Assembly: GCA_003224755.1 (NCBI GenBank)
Contig: QHZR01000129.1
Coordinates: forward strand, 1-34,454
DNA from: Acidobacteriota bacterium
GTDB lineage: Bacteria > Acidobacteriota > Terriglobia > Terriglobales > Acidobacteriaceae
DNA length: 34,454 nt
Direction: 5' to 3'
Below the pieces are notes generated by a model, which searched no databases, was not told the origin of the DNA, and saw nothing but the letters and a program-made list of their open reading frames with translations. Below are positions 16,583-25,021 of the stretch, piece after piece (the stretch's first letter is position 1; each line of letters opens with the position of its first letter). Both the position numbers and the translations under genes were made by a program.

Positions 16583-17730
16583 TGATGGCAACGAATTCAA
16601 CAGTTAGCGACTGCCAAATATCTTTATTAGTTCGTGAAACAGACGCACAACGGCGCTTGACACTCGTTACCGATATTATTTCTCCTTATCGAATTCCGGT
16701 GTTCAATGCCTTGGCTCGTCATCGCGGAATCGATCTAAATGTGGTTTTTCTCGCCGATAACGATCCCTCCCGGCAATGGCCGGTGTATAAAAAGGAGATA
16801 CGGTTCCAATATCTGGTTCTGCCATCGTGGAGTCGAAGGTTCGGAAAACATAACTTGCTGCTTAATTGGAGACTGAGCGCGGTGCTGAGGCAGGCCGCCC
16901 CTGAGACGATCATCTGCGGTGGTTACAACTTCGCTGCTTGTTGGCAAACGCTCTGGTGGGCACGGCACAATCGAGTGCCCTTTCTCCTCTGGTCGGAAAG
17001 CACGGCAAGTGATCTTCGCGGAGGTCATCCATTGCCAGAGTTCCTGAAAAAAAGATTCGTCCTCGCGTGCGACGCATTTGTTGTTCCTGGAAAATCTGCA
17101 TGGCAATACATTGCGAGCTTCGGCATTTCAGAAGAAAGGATTTTCAGAGCCCCGAACGCCGTGGATACTGTTCTCTTCGCTAGGGGCGCTGAAGCGGCCT
17201 GCAGAGATCTCGTACGCCGCCAGGAGTTGAGTTTACCTTCCCGTTTTTTTCTCTTTGTCGGCCGCCTAGTGAAGGAAAAGGGTGTATTTGATCTGATCGA
17301 GGCATACAGCAAAATGAGCCCTGAACTCCGTGAGCGAATGGGTTTGGTTCTCGTTGGCGATGGTAAAGCCCGAGCTGAGCTTCAGCGGCGTGCGGCTGTT
17401 ATCAAGCCGGGCTCAATTCATTTCCCTGGTTTTGTGCAGCGCGAGCACTTGTCCAGCTACTATGGGCTGGCTGAGACTTTTGTCTTTCCGACCCACACCG
17501 ATCCCTGGGGCCTCGTTGTCAATGAAGCACTGGCATGTGGATTGCCTGTTATCTGCACCAATGTGGCCGGCTGTGCCGCAGACTTGGTTCAAGACGGCGT
17601 GAATGGGCGTATTGTTCCTGCCGGCGATATAGGCCAACTCGCTGCGGCGATGCAGGACCTAGTGCGTGATGCCGATTGGCGCTCACGAATGAGCGCACAT
17701 TCTAAACTATTCGCCCGAGGCCTGTGCTGA
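16582..17730 (+). CDS. Glycosyltransferase family 4, C terminus apparently frameshifted
   Basis: The ATG at 16582 overlaps the flippase stop. The open frame extends further upstream, but that part is antiparallel to nothing and simply lies out of frame within the flippase gene, so I reject it. The 382-residue product starts with TLVTDIISPYRIPVFNALA. Its C-terminal half has LFVGRLVKEKGVFDLIEAY, LVLVGDGKARAEL and the donor motif DPWGLVVNEALACGLP. The open frame ends SKLFARGLC. In another frame the sequence just there reads NYSPEACADGMAEAALWFAG and stops at 17777-17779, a far more usual GT4 ending. A one-base lesion near 17698-17710 is likely; the enzyme may be intact in the living organism. Confidence 0.85.
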   Translation: MMATNSTVSDCQISLLVRETDAQRRLTLVTDIISPYRIPVFNALARHRGIDLNVVFLADNDPSRQWPVYKKEIRFQYLVLPSWSRRFGKHNLLLNWRLSAVLRQAAPETIICGGYNFAACWQTLWWARHNRVPFLLWSESTASDLRGGHPLPEFLKKRFVLACDAFVVPGKSAWQYIASFGISEERIFRAPNAVDTVLFARGAEAACRDLVRRQELSLPSRFFLFVGRLVKEKGVFDLIEAYSKMSPELRERMGLVLVGDGKARAELQRRAAVIKPGSIHFPGFVQREHLSSYYGLAETFVFPTHTDPWGLVVNEALACGLPVICTNVAGCAADLVQDGVNGRIVPAGDIGQLAAAMQDLVRDADWRSRMSAHSKLFARGLC

Positions 17731-17771
17731 CGGAATGGCAGAGGCGGCATTGTGGTTCGCAGGTTGGAAAC

Positions 17772-19196
17772 GTGAATAACACGCTGATCAAGGTTCTTCC
17801 GCTTGTCGGACTCCTGGTTTGCAGCTTGAGCTTGCTATGCGTGTTATGGGGATTCCCCGTTAATTTTAGCAGCCTGGAGGTCCTCGGGGGAGTACTCTTT
17901 TTGCAGATTCTCGTCGCAGCACTCTGGAAGTATCGTGAGTGCTTTTTTCCGCTGCTTATTCTCATCTTCCTGTGGGCTGGTAGTGATGTCCCACTGAGGG
18001 AAACATGGGCTTTCGGAAGGTGGTTCGTGCTCATAGGTGGTGCAGTGGTTGGATTCGTCGCCTACCTAAAACATACTCATCATCATTTCGGCTTCTTTCA
18101 TCTGGTCGCGCTATCCGCTGGATTAGTTGCCCTGATTTCCGCTTACCAATCGATGCACCCTACCGTGGCCCTATTGAAAGCCGTTAGCCTGTTGATTCTG
18201 TTCGTGTACGCAGCTTCCGGTGCCCGGCTAGCCATAATAGGAAGAGAAGCAAGATTCTTCTCGGGATTACTGATAGCTTGTGAGTTTCTAATCTATGCCA
18301 GCGCGATTTCCTATTTCATCTTCCACTTTGCAATCTTCGGGAACCCGAATTCGCTGGGCGTCGTAACAGGCGTCGTGGTAACACCGCTTATGGTGTGGGG
18401 AGTGCTTGCCACGGAGCGCGTCACGGAGCGGCATCGTAGGTGTATCGGGTTGGCCTTATCGCTTGTGCTTTTGTTTAGCAGTTACTCGCGTGCCGGAATA
18501 CTGGCCGCCGCTGGTTCGAGTGTGTTGCTCGGTATCGCCCTGCGACGATACCGCTGGTTGATAACGGGGGCGGCGATTGCCACCCTGTTCGCGGTCCTGG
18601 TTGCAACTGTTCTCGCACCGCGATCCGATGCATCTTCTAGTGTTGTCGACGCCTTCTTGTATAAGGGGCAACGAGGACACCTGTTAACCTCCCGAAAATC
18701 GATTTGGGATGAGACCACCTCAGTCATCAGACAACATCCGTGGTTCGGCGCCGGCTTCGGCACGAATGTGGCCAGCAGCGACATTTTCAATGAATCAATG
18801 TTTAAATCGTCATCGCAGGCGACAAAGGAACACGGAAGTAGTTACCTGGCAATACTCGAAGGCGTCGGGCTACTTGGAGTCCTCCCTTTCTATACCTTGC
18901 TCTTCCTCGTCTCGGCAAATATTGCTCGTGTGTTCAGACGGGTGCGGCGAACCGGCGATCCTTTGTCCCCTGCGCTACCGGTCGCGGTCGTTCTGCTGGC
19001 GGGCCTCGTCGGTGGTGCTTTTGAAGATTGGATTTTCGGGGTCGGATATTACGCTTGCGTTTTCTTCTGGAGTTTCGCATTTGTGCTAGCTGATCTTGTG
19101 CCGGCCGAGGCATCCGCTCCTTCGCCGGTGATCATCGGCCCATGGCGCAACGGATTTGCGGCCATTCCTCAGGCTGATCATGCACCTGTTTATTAA
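17772..19196 (+). CDS. O-antigen polymerase/ligase-like membrane protein (second Wzy-like)
   Basis: The product has about 474 residues from GTG at 17772 (MNNTLIKVLPLVG). An earlier in-frame GTG at 17724 exists, but it lies in what looks like the true end of the preceding glycosyltransferase. There are about 11-12 hydrophobic helices, a NPNSLGVVTGVVVTPLM segment, SYSRAGILAAAG, and a periplasmic-loop motif HPWFGAGFGTN, all in line with the Wzy_C family. By position between flippase and glycosyltransferase genes this copy is the better candidate for the repeat-unit polymerase. It overlaps the next gene by 17 nt. Confidence 0.85.
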   Translation: MNNTLIKVLPLVGLLVCSLSLLCVLWGFPVNFSSLEVLGGVLFLQILVAALWKYRECFFPLLILIFLWAGSDVPLRETWAFGRWFVLIGGAVVGFVAYLKHTHHHFGFFHLVALSAGLVALISAYQSMHPTVALLKAVSLLILFVYAASGARLAIIGREARFFSGLLIACEFLIYASAISYFIFHFAIFGNPNSLGVVTGVVVTPLMVWGVLATERVTERHRRCIGLALSLVLLFSSYSRAGILAAAGSSVLLGIALRRYRWLITGAAIATLFAVLVATVLAPRSDASSSVVDAFLYKGQRGHLLTSRKSIWDETTSVIRQHPWFGAGFGTNVASSDIFNESMFKSSSQATKEHGSSYLAILEGVGLLGVLPFYTLLFLVSANIARVFRRVRRTGDPLSPALPVAVVLLAGLVGGAFEDWIFGVGYYACVFFWSFAFVLADLVPAEASAPSPVIIGPWRNGFAAIPQADHAPVY

Positions 19197-20454
19197 TGGC
19201 CTTGCGGCCACTGTGGGCGGCGGGTTGACCTATTTGAGAAACGTCATACCTCACCTTTCAAACCGAACTGAGCTGCAGACCACAATCGCAATCAATCCAC
19301 AACTGGCCCGGGAATTCGTAGACTTACCCTCGATTTCAATGCTCACAGTAGAATGCCCGCGCGGCATGGTGCGCCGCTTCTGGCACGAGCAGAGAATTCT
19401 TCCGCCGATGATTCGGAAATGTCGCGGAGATATATTACTCTCGACGGGCAACATTGCTCTTCGCAAATCACCCGTGCCGCAAATTCTGCTTTCACGGAAT
19501 GCTCTGTATACGTCGGATAATTTCCGTCGGGATCTGCGGTGTCGTGGAGACCACCGTTTGTGGGCGGAGACATGCGTAAAGGCTCAGCTTGCCAAGCGTT
19601 CAATTAAATGTGCAGACTGCACAATCGCGCCCACCCAAGCCTTTGCTGAAGAACTATGCAAGTGGACGGGACGCAATGTCATCAGCATTCACCACGGTTT
19701 TGATGGCGAACGTTTTTTTCGGGATGACGACTTGCCGGAGGATTTGCGACACAAACTGGATTCGCACCGAGATGCGCTGCGTCTGCTGTTCGTGAGCCAC
19801 TATAACTACTATCGGAATTTCGAGACCCTGCTGCAGGCATTGCCCCAGTTGAATGAACGTTTGGGTGGCAGAAGAGCGGTATTGTTTCTCACTTGCAGGC
19901 TGCAGCCGGGCTTAAGAGATGATACGTACAGCACTGATCACGCTCGGAGATTAATTCAACGCCTCGGTGTCTGTAACCAGATTGTAGAACTCGGAACCGT
20001 CCCCTACCATCTGTTGCATCATGTGTATCGTTCCTGCGATGTGTACGTGACTCCTGCTTATGCGGAGTCGTTCGCACATCCTCTGGTTGAAGCGATGGCT
20101 AGCGGAGTGCCAGTAGTGGCATCCGATATTCGAGTCCATCGGGAAATCTGCGGTGCTGCTGCGATTTATTTTCATCCATTCTCGCACCGGGAACTAGCTA
20201 GCCGCTTAGCAGATTTGGCTGATTCTGACGAGGACCAGCGGCAGTTGGCGGGTTCAGGACGGAAAAGGTCGTTGGACTTCTCCTGGGAAGGATCGCCCAA
20301 TGGTTCATGCCAAACTATCTGTCCGGTAACGCAACAGTATCCCAAACTGCTTGTGATAGCCGTGTCCGTGGCACAGGGTCGAGGCTGCCGTTGTACATCC
20401 TGTAATTTGCACCTTGTAGAATCTTGGATACCCGCTCCGCGTTTCGGCTGCTGA
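19180..20454 (+). CDS. Glycosyltransferase family 4, C terminus apparently frameshifted
   Basis: I place the start at the ATG 19180 (MHLFINGLAATVGGGLTYL), where the GT-B fold begins; earlier in-frame codons lie inside the Wzy-like gene. The family features are VGGGLTY near the N terminus, FVSHYNYYRNFETLLQAL, and the donor motif YAESFAHPLVEAMASGVPVVASD. The product is 424 residues, but after LDFSWE (20274-20288) the frame turns into Cys/Pro-rich sequence ending PAPRFGC. This stretch lies over the convergent FkbM gene for 140 bp. Adding one base near 20288-20291 would restore FSWERIAQWFM, the usual GT4 ending, so a frameshift or sequencing error is likely. Confidence 0.85.
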   Translation: MHLFINGLAATVGGGLTYLRNVIPHLSNRTELQTTIAINPQLAREFVDLPSISMLTVECPRGMVRRFWHEQRILPPMIRKCRGDILLSTGNIALRKSPVPQILLSRNALYTSDNFRRDLRCRGDHRLWAETCVKAQLAKRSIKCADCTIAPTQAFAEELCKWTGRNVISIHHGFDGERFFRDDDLPEDLRHKLDSHRDALRLLFVSHYNYYRNFETLLQALPQLNERLGGRRAVLFLTCRLQPGLRDDTYSTDHARRLIQRLGVCNQIVELGTVPYHLLHHVYRSCDVYVTPAYAESFAHPLVEAMASGVPVVASDIRVHREICGAAAIYFHPFSHRELASRLADLADSDEDQRQLAGSGRKRSLDFSWEGSPNGSCQTICPVTQQYPKLLVIAVSVAQGRGCRCTSCNLHLVESWIPAPRFGC

Positions 20455-21076
20455 CCTCACACCATATCTTCGGCCTTGCCTCGGTTAAGAGCCGCACGCC
20501 ACCCGCGAGCACGCGGTCCTCCATACCTTCAACATCAATTTTGAGCACTTGTGGGGTGGGGAGGTTGTCAAATAAGCAATCGAGAGTAACCGCCACCACA
20601 CAGTTTGTTTTGCGAGTACCGCCAGCTTGCGTGGTTGCGCCTTGCTCCATGAAATTCGCTGAGCGACCTCGAGATGCAATATGGAGATTACCCAGTCCTA
20701 TTAGATCTGACACAGCAGCTGGGATTACGGTCACAGGAGCACGTCCGCTTACCGCCAGCTCGGCCGATCGGCGCAGCAAACTGACTAGCCAAGTATCCGG
20801 CTCAACAGCGATGACGCGTCCTCGCGGACCGGCTAATCCGGCTGCAGCAAATGTGAACAGCCCAACGTTTGCTCCAATGTCCCAAACGATGTCCCCCGGC
20901 CGTACGAGTTCCACCGCCATTCGAAACAACGTTGGGTCTGCCGTTTCGAGATCGAGGCGGTAGTACTTGAGTCCAGAATCAGGGGAAACAAATAGCGGTC
21001 CACTCCCGAATTGGGTCGGCAGGCGCCGCTTCAGCACAACTCCCCGACTCAGAATCTCGGCCACTCGTCTCAACAT
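20315..21076 (-). CDS. FkbM family methyltransferase (copy 3)
   Basis: The product has 253 residues. Motif I is IVWDIGANVGLFTFAAAG (about 64-80), followed by AVEPDTWLVSLLRRSAEL and the FkbM mark LKIDVEGMEDRVLAGG. The last residues, AVWDTVALPDR, resemble a natural FkbM end, so this reading frame, not the opposing glycosyltransferase tail, is the real one in the overlap. It is the only gene between 13311 and 23144 on the minus strand. A 154-bp divergent region separates it from the amidotransferase gene at 21231. It presumably methylates a sugar of the same polymer. Confidence 0.88.
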   Translation of the reverse strand: MLRRVAEILSRGVVLKRRLPTQFGSGPLFVSPDSGLKYYRLDLETADPTLFRMAVELVRPGDIVWDIGANVGLFTFAAAGLAGPRGRVIAVEPDTWLVSLLRRSAELAVSGRAPVTVIPAAVSDLIGLGNLHIASRGRSANFMEQGATTQAGGTRKTNCVVAVTLDCLFDNLPTPQVLKIDVEGMEDRVLAGGVRLLTEARPKIWCEVSSRNAERVSKILQGANYRMYNGSLDPVPRTRLSQAVWDTVALPDR

Positions 21077-21230
21077 ACGCGTTCACGCTTGCCGTGTGTG
21101 CATTTCATAGGGCTGGGCAGATTATACGTCGCCTTTCCTCCTGAACTTGGATTCCATATAGAGTCCGGTATTCGACTTGGTACGCTCGCATTGATCTCTG
21201 CTGATTGTCGAACTAAGCTGGAACACACGC

Positions 21231-23144
21231 ATGTGCGGTATTGTTGGAATCCTTGCGCGCAATTGTACTGTCGACCCCAACCTCTTGGAGCGCTCGACGC
21301 AATCCCTTGCACACCGTGGCCCGGACGACTCTGGCACGATCATCATTTGTGCGACTAGCCCAGGGCCAATCGAAATCGGTCTGGGGAACCGGCGCCTCGC
21401 GGTTCTCGATCTTTCGCCCTTGGGCCACCAGCCGATGCAAGATCCAGAGACCGGAAACTGGATTGCATTCAATGGCGAGATCTACAACTTCCGTGAAATT
21501 CGCAAGGAATTGGAGGACGACGGTGCTCGTTTTCGCAGCAACTCCGATACGGAAGTGCTACTGCGAGCTTATGGACGTTGGGCCGAGCATTGTTTGCGGA
21601 GATTGCGCGGGATGTTCGCATTGGCAATCTGGGACGCGCAACGACACAGACTTTTACTCGCCCGTGATCCGATGGGTATTAAGCCTCTGTACTATTCCTC
21701 TTCCGGCGCCTACTTTCTGTTTGCCTCCGAACTCCGCACCCTTCTCGGTACGGGGCTGGTGCCCAGGAGACTAGATCACGCTGGTCTGCTTAATTATCTG
21801 GCATTCGGCTCTCTTTACGATCCCGTGACCCTGATCGAAGGCATCTCGGTTCTGCAGCCAGGGCACTATCTGATCTGGCAAAGCGGTACTGTCCGCAATG
21901 AAACTTATTGGGAGATCGCGCAGGCGGCACAACAAAGACGTTCGGTTTACAGCCTCCCACACCGTGCGGAATTACAACACGGACTCAATACTGACATCGA
22001 CGCAGCGGTTCGGATGCAACTCGTCAGCGATGTTCCCATCGGCGTATTTCTTTCGGGTGGAATTGATTCGAGCTCTCTGGCTGGGATTTTAAGTCGTAGC
22101 GGCATTCGTCCTAACACTTTTTCCGTGGTTTTTCGCGAGCAAGACTACAGCGAAGCGGAGTATTCCCGCTTGGTGGCGCGAAGATTTCGAACTGAGCATC
22201 ACGAGATCCTGGTGTCGCAGCACGACGCCTTGGAAGCCGTACCCTCGGCTCTAAATTCCATGGACCAGCCCACCGTAGATGGTCTCAACACTTATTTCAT
22301 TTCTCGGCAGGCGCGTAAGGCGGGAATTAAGGTGGCGCTCTCTGGCCTGGGCGGGGATGAACTATTTGCGGGATACTCCAGTTTTAACAGCGTTCCGCGC
22401 ATGGAGCGTTTTGAGTCATTCTGGCGTCATCTTCCCAAACGACTGCAGTTATATCTCGCGCGCGCCTTCAATTTCTTCTTCCCCGACACGGATCAGACAC
22501 GAAAGCTCGCCGTGTTGGCAGAGGCGAATGGTAACCTGCTGCATCCTTATTTCCTCTCTCGCATGCTCTTCACTCCTGCACAGCGCTACTTGCTTTGTCG
22601 GAACCAAAAGCCCGACGCAATCGCGCGAGCCAAAGCGCCGCTCTTAGAAAATCTCGGACACAGTTCTGCTATGGATGCCATCAATCGAGTCTCGTATCTG
22701 GAGCTGCGATGCTATATGCTGAACACTCTGCTTAGGGATACGGACGCCATGAGCATGGCGCATGGAGTCGAGATCAGAGTTCCCTTCGTTGATCACGTTC
22801 TAGCCGAGAAGCTGTTGAGCATTCCCGGTCCTTCGAAACTCGAGGGCAGTGTACCCAAACCACTGCTGGTGGGGGCACTTGGTGGTGACTTGCCGAAGAG
22901 AGTTGTCCACCGCAGAAAACGGGGCTTTACTTTGCCGTTTGAGCACTGGTTACGGGATGAGTTGAAGTCTGAAGTCGCGCAGGGTCTTGCGAGAATCGGA
23001 GATGGCCCTCTTGCTTCAGTGCTACACCTTGACACGGTTCGCGGGGTCTGGGAGAACTTCCAACGCGGAACCACTTCGTGGTCACGTCCTTGGTCACTGT
23101 ACGTATTACAGCGATGGTGTGAAATTAACGGGGCGGCTGTTTAG
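21231..23144 (+). CDS. asnB: Asparagine synthetase (glutamine-hydrolysing) family amidotransferase 1
   Basis: The product has 637 residues. The glutaminase half begins MCGIVGI with Cys2 as nucleophile after Met removal, followed by HRGPDDSG, FNGEIYNF and SNSDTEVL. The synthetase half has the PP-loop FLSGGIDSSS (275-281 core) and SGLGGDELFAGY (371-382). Family members make asparagine; within surface-polysaccharide loci close homologues are thought to amidate uronic acids, as with WbpS-type proteins. The ATG is unambiguous because Cys must follow it, and GGA lies about 9 nt upstream. It overlaps the convergent methyltransferase gene by 20 bp. Context favours sugar amidation over asparagine supply, but the sequence cannot prove it. 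Confidence 0.93.
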   Translation: MCGIVGILARNCTVDPNLLERSTQSLAHRGPDDSGTIIICATSPGPIEIGLGNRRLAVLDLSPLGHQPMQDPETGNWIAFNGEIYNFREIRKELEDDGARFRSNSDTEVLLRAYGRWAEHCLRRLRGMFALAIWDAQRHRLLLARDPMGIKPLYYSSSGAYFLFASELRTLLGTGLVPRRLDHAGLLNYLAFGSLYDPVTLIEGISVLQPGHYLIWQSGTVRNETYWEIAQAAQQRRSVYSLPHRAELQHGLNTDIDAAVRMQLVSDVPIGVFLSGGIDSSSLAGILSRSGIRPNTFSVVFREQDYSEAEYSRLVARRFRTEHHEILVSQHDALEAVPSALNSMDQPTVDGLNTYFISRQARKAGIKVALSGLGGDELFAGYSSFNSVPRMERFESFWRHLPKRLQLYLARAFNFFFPDTDQTRKLAVLAEANGNLLHPYFLSRMLFTPAQRYLLCRNQKPDAIARAKAPLLENLGHSSAMDAINRVSYLELRCYMLNTLLRDTDAMSMAHGVEIRVPFVDHVLAEKLLSIPGPSKLEGSVPKPLLVGALGGDLPKRVVHRRKRGFTLPFEHWLRDELKSEVAQGLARIGDGPLASVLHLDTVRGVWENFQRGTTSWSRPWSLYVLQRWCEINGAAV

Positions 23145-24012
23145 CTATTGGAGGTTTACGGCCCGAAATCAGCAGAAAAAGTCCCCACGTCTTGCAAAAC
23201 CTCCTTGCCAAAATGCGTGGGTAGAGGTTCCATACTAGTCGATACAACTGGGATTGGAAGCGCGCTGAAGGCTTATTCAGCAGGAGATCGCCGGGACTGA
23301 AAACTTGCCTTACGATCACCTCTTCAAATCCTTCCATGATCGCGTGTACTTCTGCTTTAGTATAGGTTTTGGTAGCGGGGCTTTCCAGGTACTCGCAAAT
23401 AGTTCCGCGCAGGGTTTTTCCTCTCCATAGACCATAGCGCAGCCACAGCATGGCTCCCGTAAGCGAGGGGTGGTGATAGATCATGATGCGCGCCTCGCCG
23501 CCGGGCTTTAGAATTCGCCACGCTTCCCGAACACACTTCGAGGTGTCCGGACTATGATGCATCACCCCATAGGAATAGACGATGTCAAAGCTCTCGTCGG
23601 GAAATTGAAGCCGCTCCGCATCGGCCACCTGCAAATCAGGAGAGTAGCCGGCCAATGCACATCGCCGGCGCGCCTTCTCAATCGACGCCGCAGAGAGATC
23701 GACACCGGTTGCACGCGCTCCGACCTTTAGCCATTCGAGGTAATCGGCTCCTGTACCGACGCCGATTTCCAGCACTCTGAGTCCACGTGCAGTGGCGAAA
23801 CCGGCGAACTCTGGAATATGGGGTTCGAGCAGGTAGCGGACTCGCGCGTGAGCGGCGAAATCTTCAGCTCTCCCCATATAACGTGTTCCGCACGGATCGG
23901 CGTTCCAAAACCCTCCCACACGATCTTTCAAGTCTAGGGCGGGATCATGAACTAGATTGGAGGTGCTACGAGCACTTGGCATAAGGAATAACTCGAAACC
24001 GGATGCTACCAC
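23125..24012 (-). CDS. Class I SAM-dependent methyltransferase
   Basis: The product has 295 residues with a Methyltransf_11-type core. Motif I is VLEIGVGTGADYLEWLK (about 80-96), then GVDLSAASIEKARRR, ADAERLQFPDESFDIVYSYGVMHH and WRILKPGGEARIMIYHH. The region before the core (FWNADPCGTRYMG) resembles methyltransferases often found in glycan and natural-product loci. The C-terminal 100 residues carry a hydrophobic stretch (LVWNLYPRILARRF, then WGLFLLISG) that may touch the membrane. The start may be ATG 24012 or the later ATG 23982 (MPSARST); both leave the core intact. The substrate is unknown, most likely a lipid-linked sugar or small precursor. Confidence 0.88.
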   Translation of the reverse strand: MVASGFELFLMPSARSTSNLVHDPALDLKDRVGGFWNADPCGTRYMGRAEDFAAHARVRYLLEPHIPEFAGFATARGLRVLEIGVGTGADYLEWLKVGARATGVDLSAASIEKARRRCALAGYSPDLQVADAERLQFPDESFDIVYSYGVMHHSPDTSKCVREAWRILKPGGEARIMIYHHPSLTGAMLWLRYGLWRGKTLRGTICEYLESPATKTYTKAEVHAIMEGFEEVIVRQVFSPGDLLLNKPSARFQSQLYRLVWNLYPRILARRFCKTWGLFLLISGRKPPIAKQPPR

Positions 24013-24091
24013 CGCAGGTGGTGCCGACTTGTGTACCTCTGGGATTCATCCACAGTTCTTGCAGGTACTATTGGCACAGCCGCAAACAACG

Positions 24092-25021
24092 ATGGACACA
24101 CTCGAGGCACCCCGGACACTCCGCTCGCCCAAATCGGTTCCGCGCCTTCCGATTAGCGTGATCGTGCCGACGCGAAATGAGTCCCGAAACCTGCCTCGCT
24201 GTCTGGAATCGCTGGGCGAGGCTGGCGAGGTATTCGTCATCGACTCGCAGAGCACGGATGAAACGGTGGAAGTCGCTCGCGCATATGGCGCAAACGTCGT
24301 TCAGTTCTACTACCAAGGCGGTTGGCCTAAAAAGCGCCAGTGGGCCATGGAGACGTTGTCGTTCGGGTGCGACTGGCTACTCCTACTTGATGCCGACGAA
24401 GCCCTTACTCCAGCGTTGATGGACGAGATCGAGAAGGCCATTCAGAATCGAGGGATAGATGGATACTACCTGTCGCTACAAATGTGTTTCCTCGGGCGTA
24501 GATTGCGGCACAGTGGAGCAAACTTTTATAAGCTCCCTCTTTTCAGGCGGGGCAAAGCCTCATTTGAGTGCCGATTGCAGCAGCAGGACAGTTCGATGTG
24601 TGACATGGAGGTCCATGAACACGTCGTGGTCAAGGGAAAAACAGCCAAGTTGAAGAACCCTCTTCTGCACCAGAATGTCGACTCCCTCTCGCGCTATATC
24701 CGGAAGCACGATGAGTACTCGAATTGGGATGCACACGTCTGGCAGCACCAGACCGAGGCGCAGCCGGACCACAAGGGTGCGTTGGGGCCAAGATTGTTTG
24801 GCACACAGGCGGAGCGCCGTCGCTGGCTCAAGAAATACTTCTTCAGCTTTCCCGGCTCATCTGTTTTGTTTTTCATTTACAAATACATTTTTCGCCTCGG
24901 ATTTCTCGACGGTGTGCCCGGACTCATTTATTGCGGCCTGCAAGGCGTTCAGTTCTTTCATATCAAGGCGAAAATTTACGAATTGCGTATCCAGGGGAAC
25001 CGACGCACGTGTGCGGAATAA
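24092..25021 (+). CDS. Glycosyltransferase family 2
   Basis: The product is 309 residues from the ATG at 24092; the frame is open further back to 23957, but that part lies against the divergent methyltransferase's start and is not family-like. The GT-A fold shows PISVIVPTRNESRNLPRCLESL, EVFVIDSQSTDETVEVA and the DxD motif in LLLLDADEALTP. The pattern, including the GWPKKRQWAME stretch, is close to WaaE/KdtX-type enzymes that add a beta-linked glucose or related sugar. The C-terminal region has hydrophobic segments (SSVLFFIYKYIFRLG) that may associate with the membrane. It overlaps the next gene by 13 nt. Confidence 0.9.
   Translation: MDTLEAPRTLRSPKSVPRLPISVIVPTRNESRNLPRCLESLGEAGEVFVIDSQSTDETVEVARAYGANVVQFYYQGGWPKKRQWAMETLSFGCDWLLLLDADEALTPALMDEIEKAIQNRGIDGYYLSLQMCFLGRRLRHSGANFYKLPLFRRGKASFECRLQQQDSSMCDMEVHEHVVVKGKTAKLKNPLLHQNVDSLSRYIRKHDEYSNWDAHVWQHQTEAQPDHKGALGPRLFGTQAERRRWLKKYFFSFPGSSVLFFIYKYIFRLGFLDGVPGLIYCGLQGVQFFHIKAKIYELRIQGNRRTCAE

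Noticed and set aside
24724-25008. N-terminal extension of amidotransferase 2
   Set aside because: The catalytic Cys must directly follow the start; GTG 25009 then TGC satisfies this. The extension overlaps the GT2 gene in another frame.
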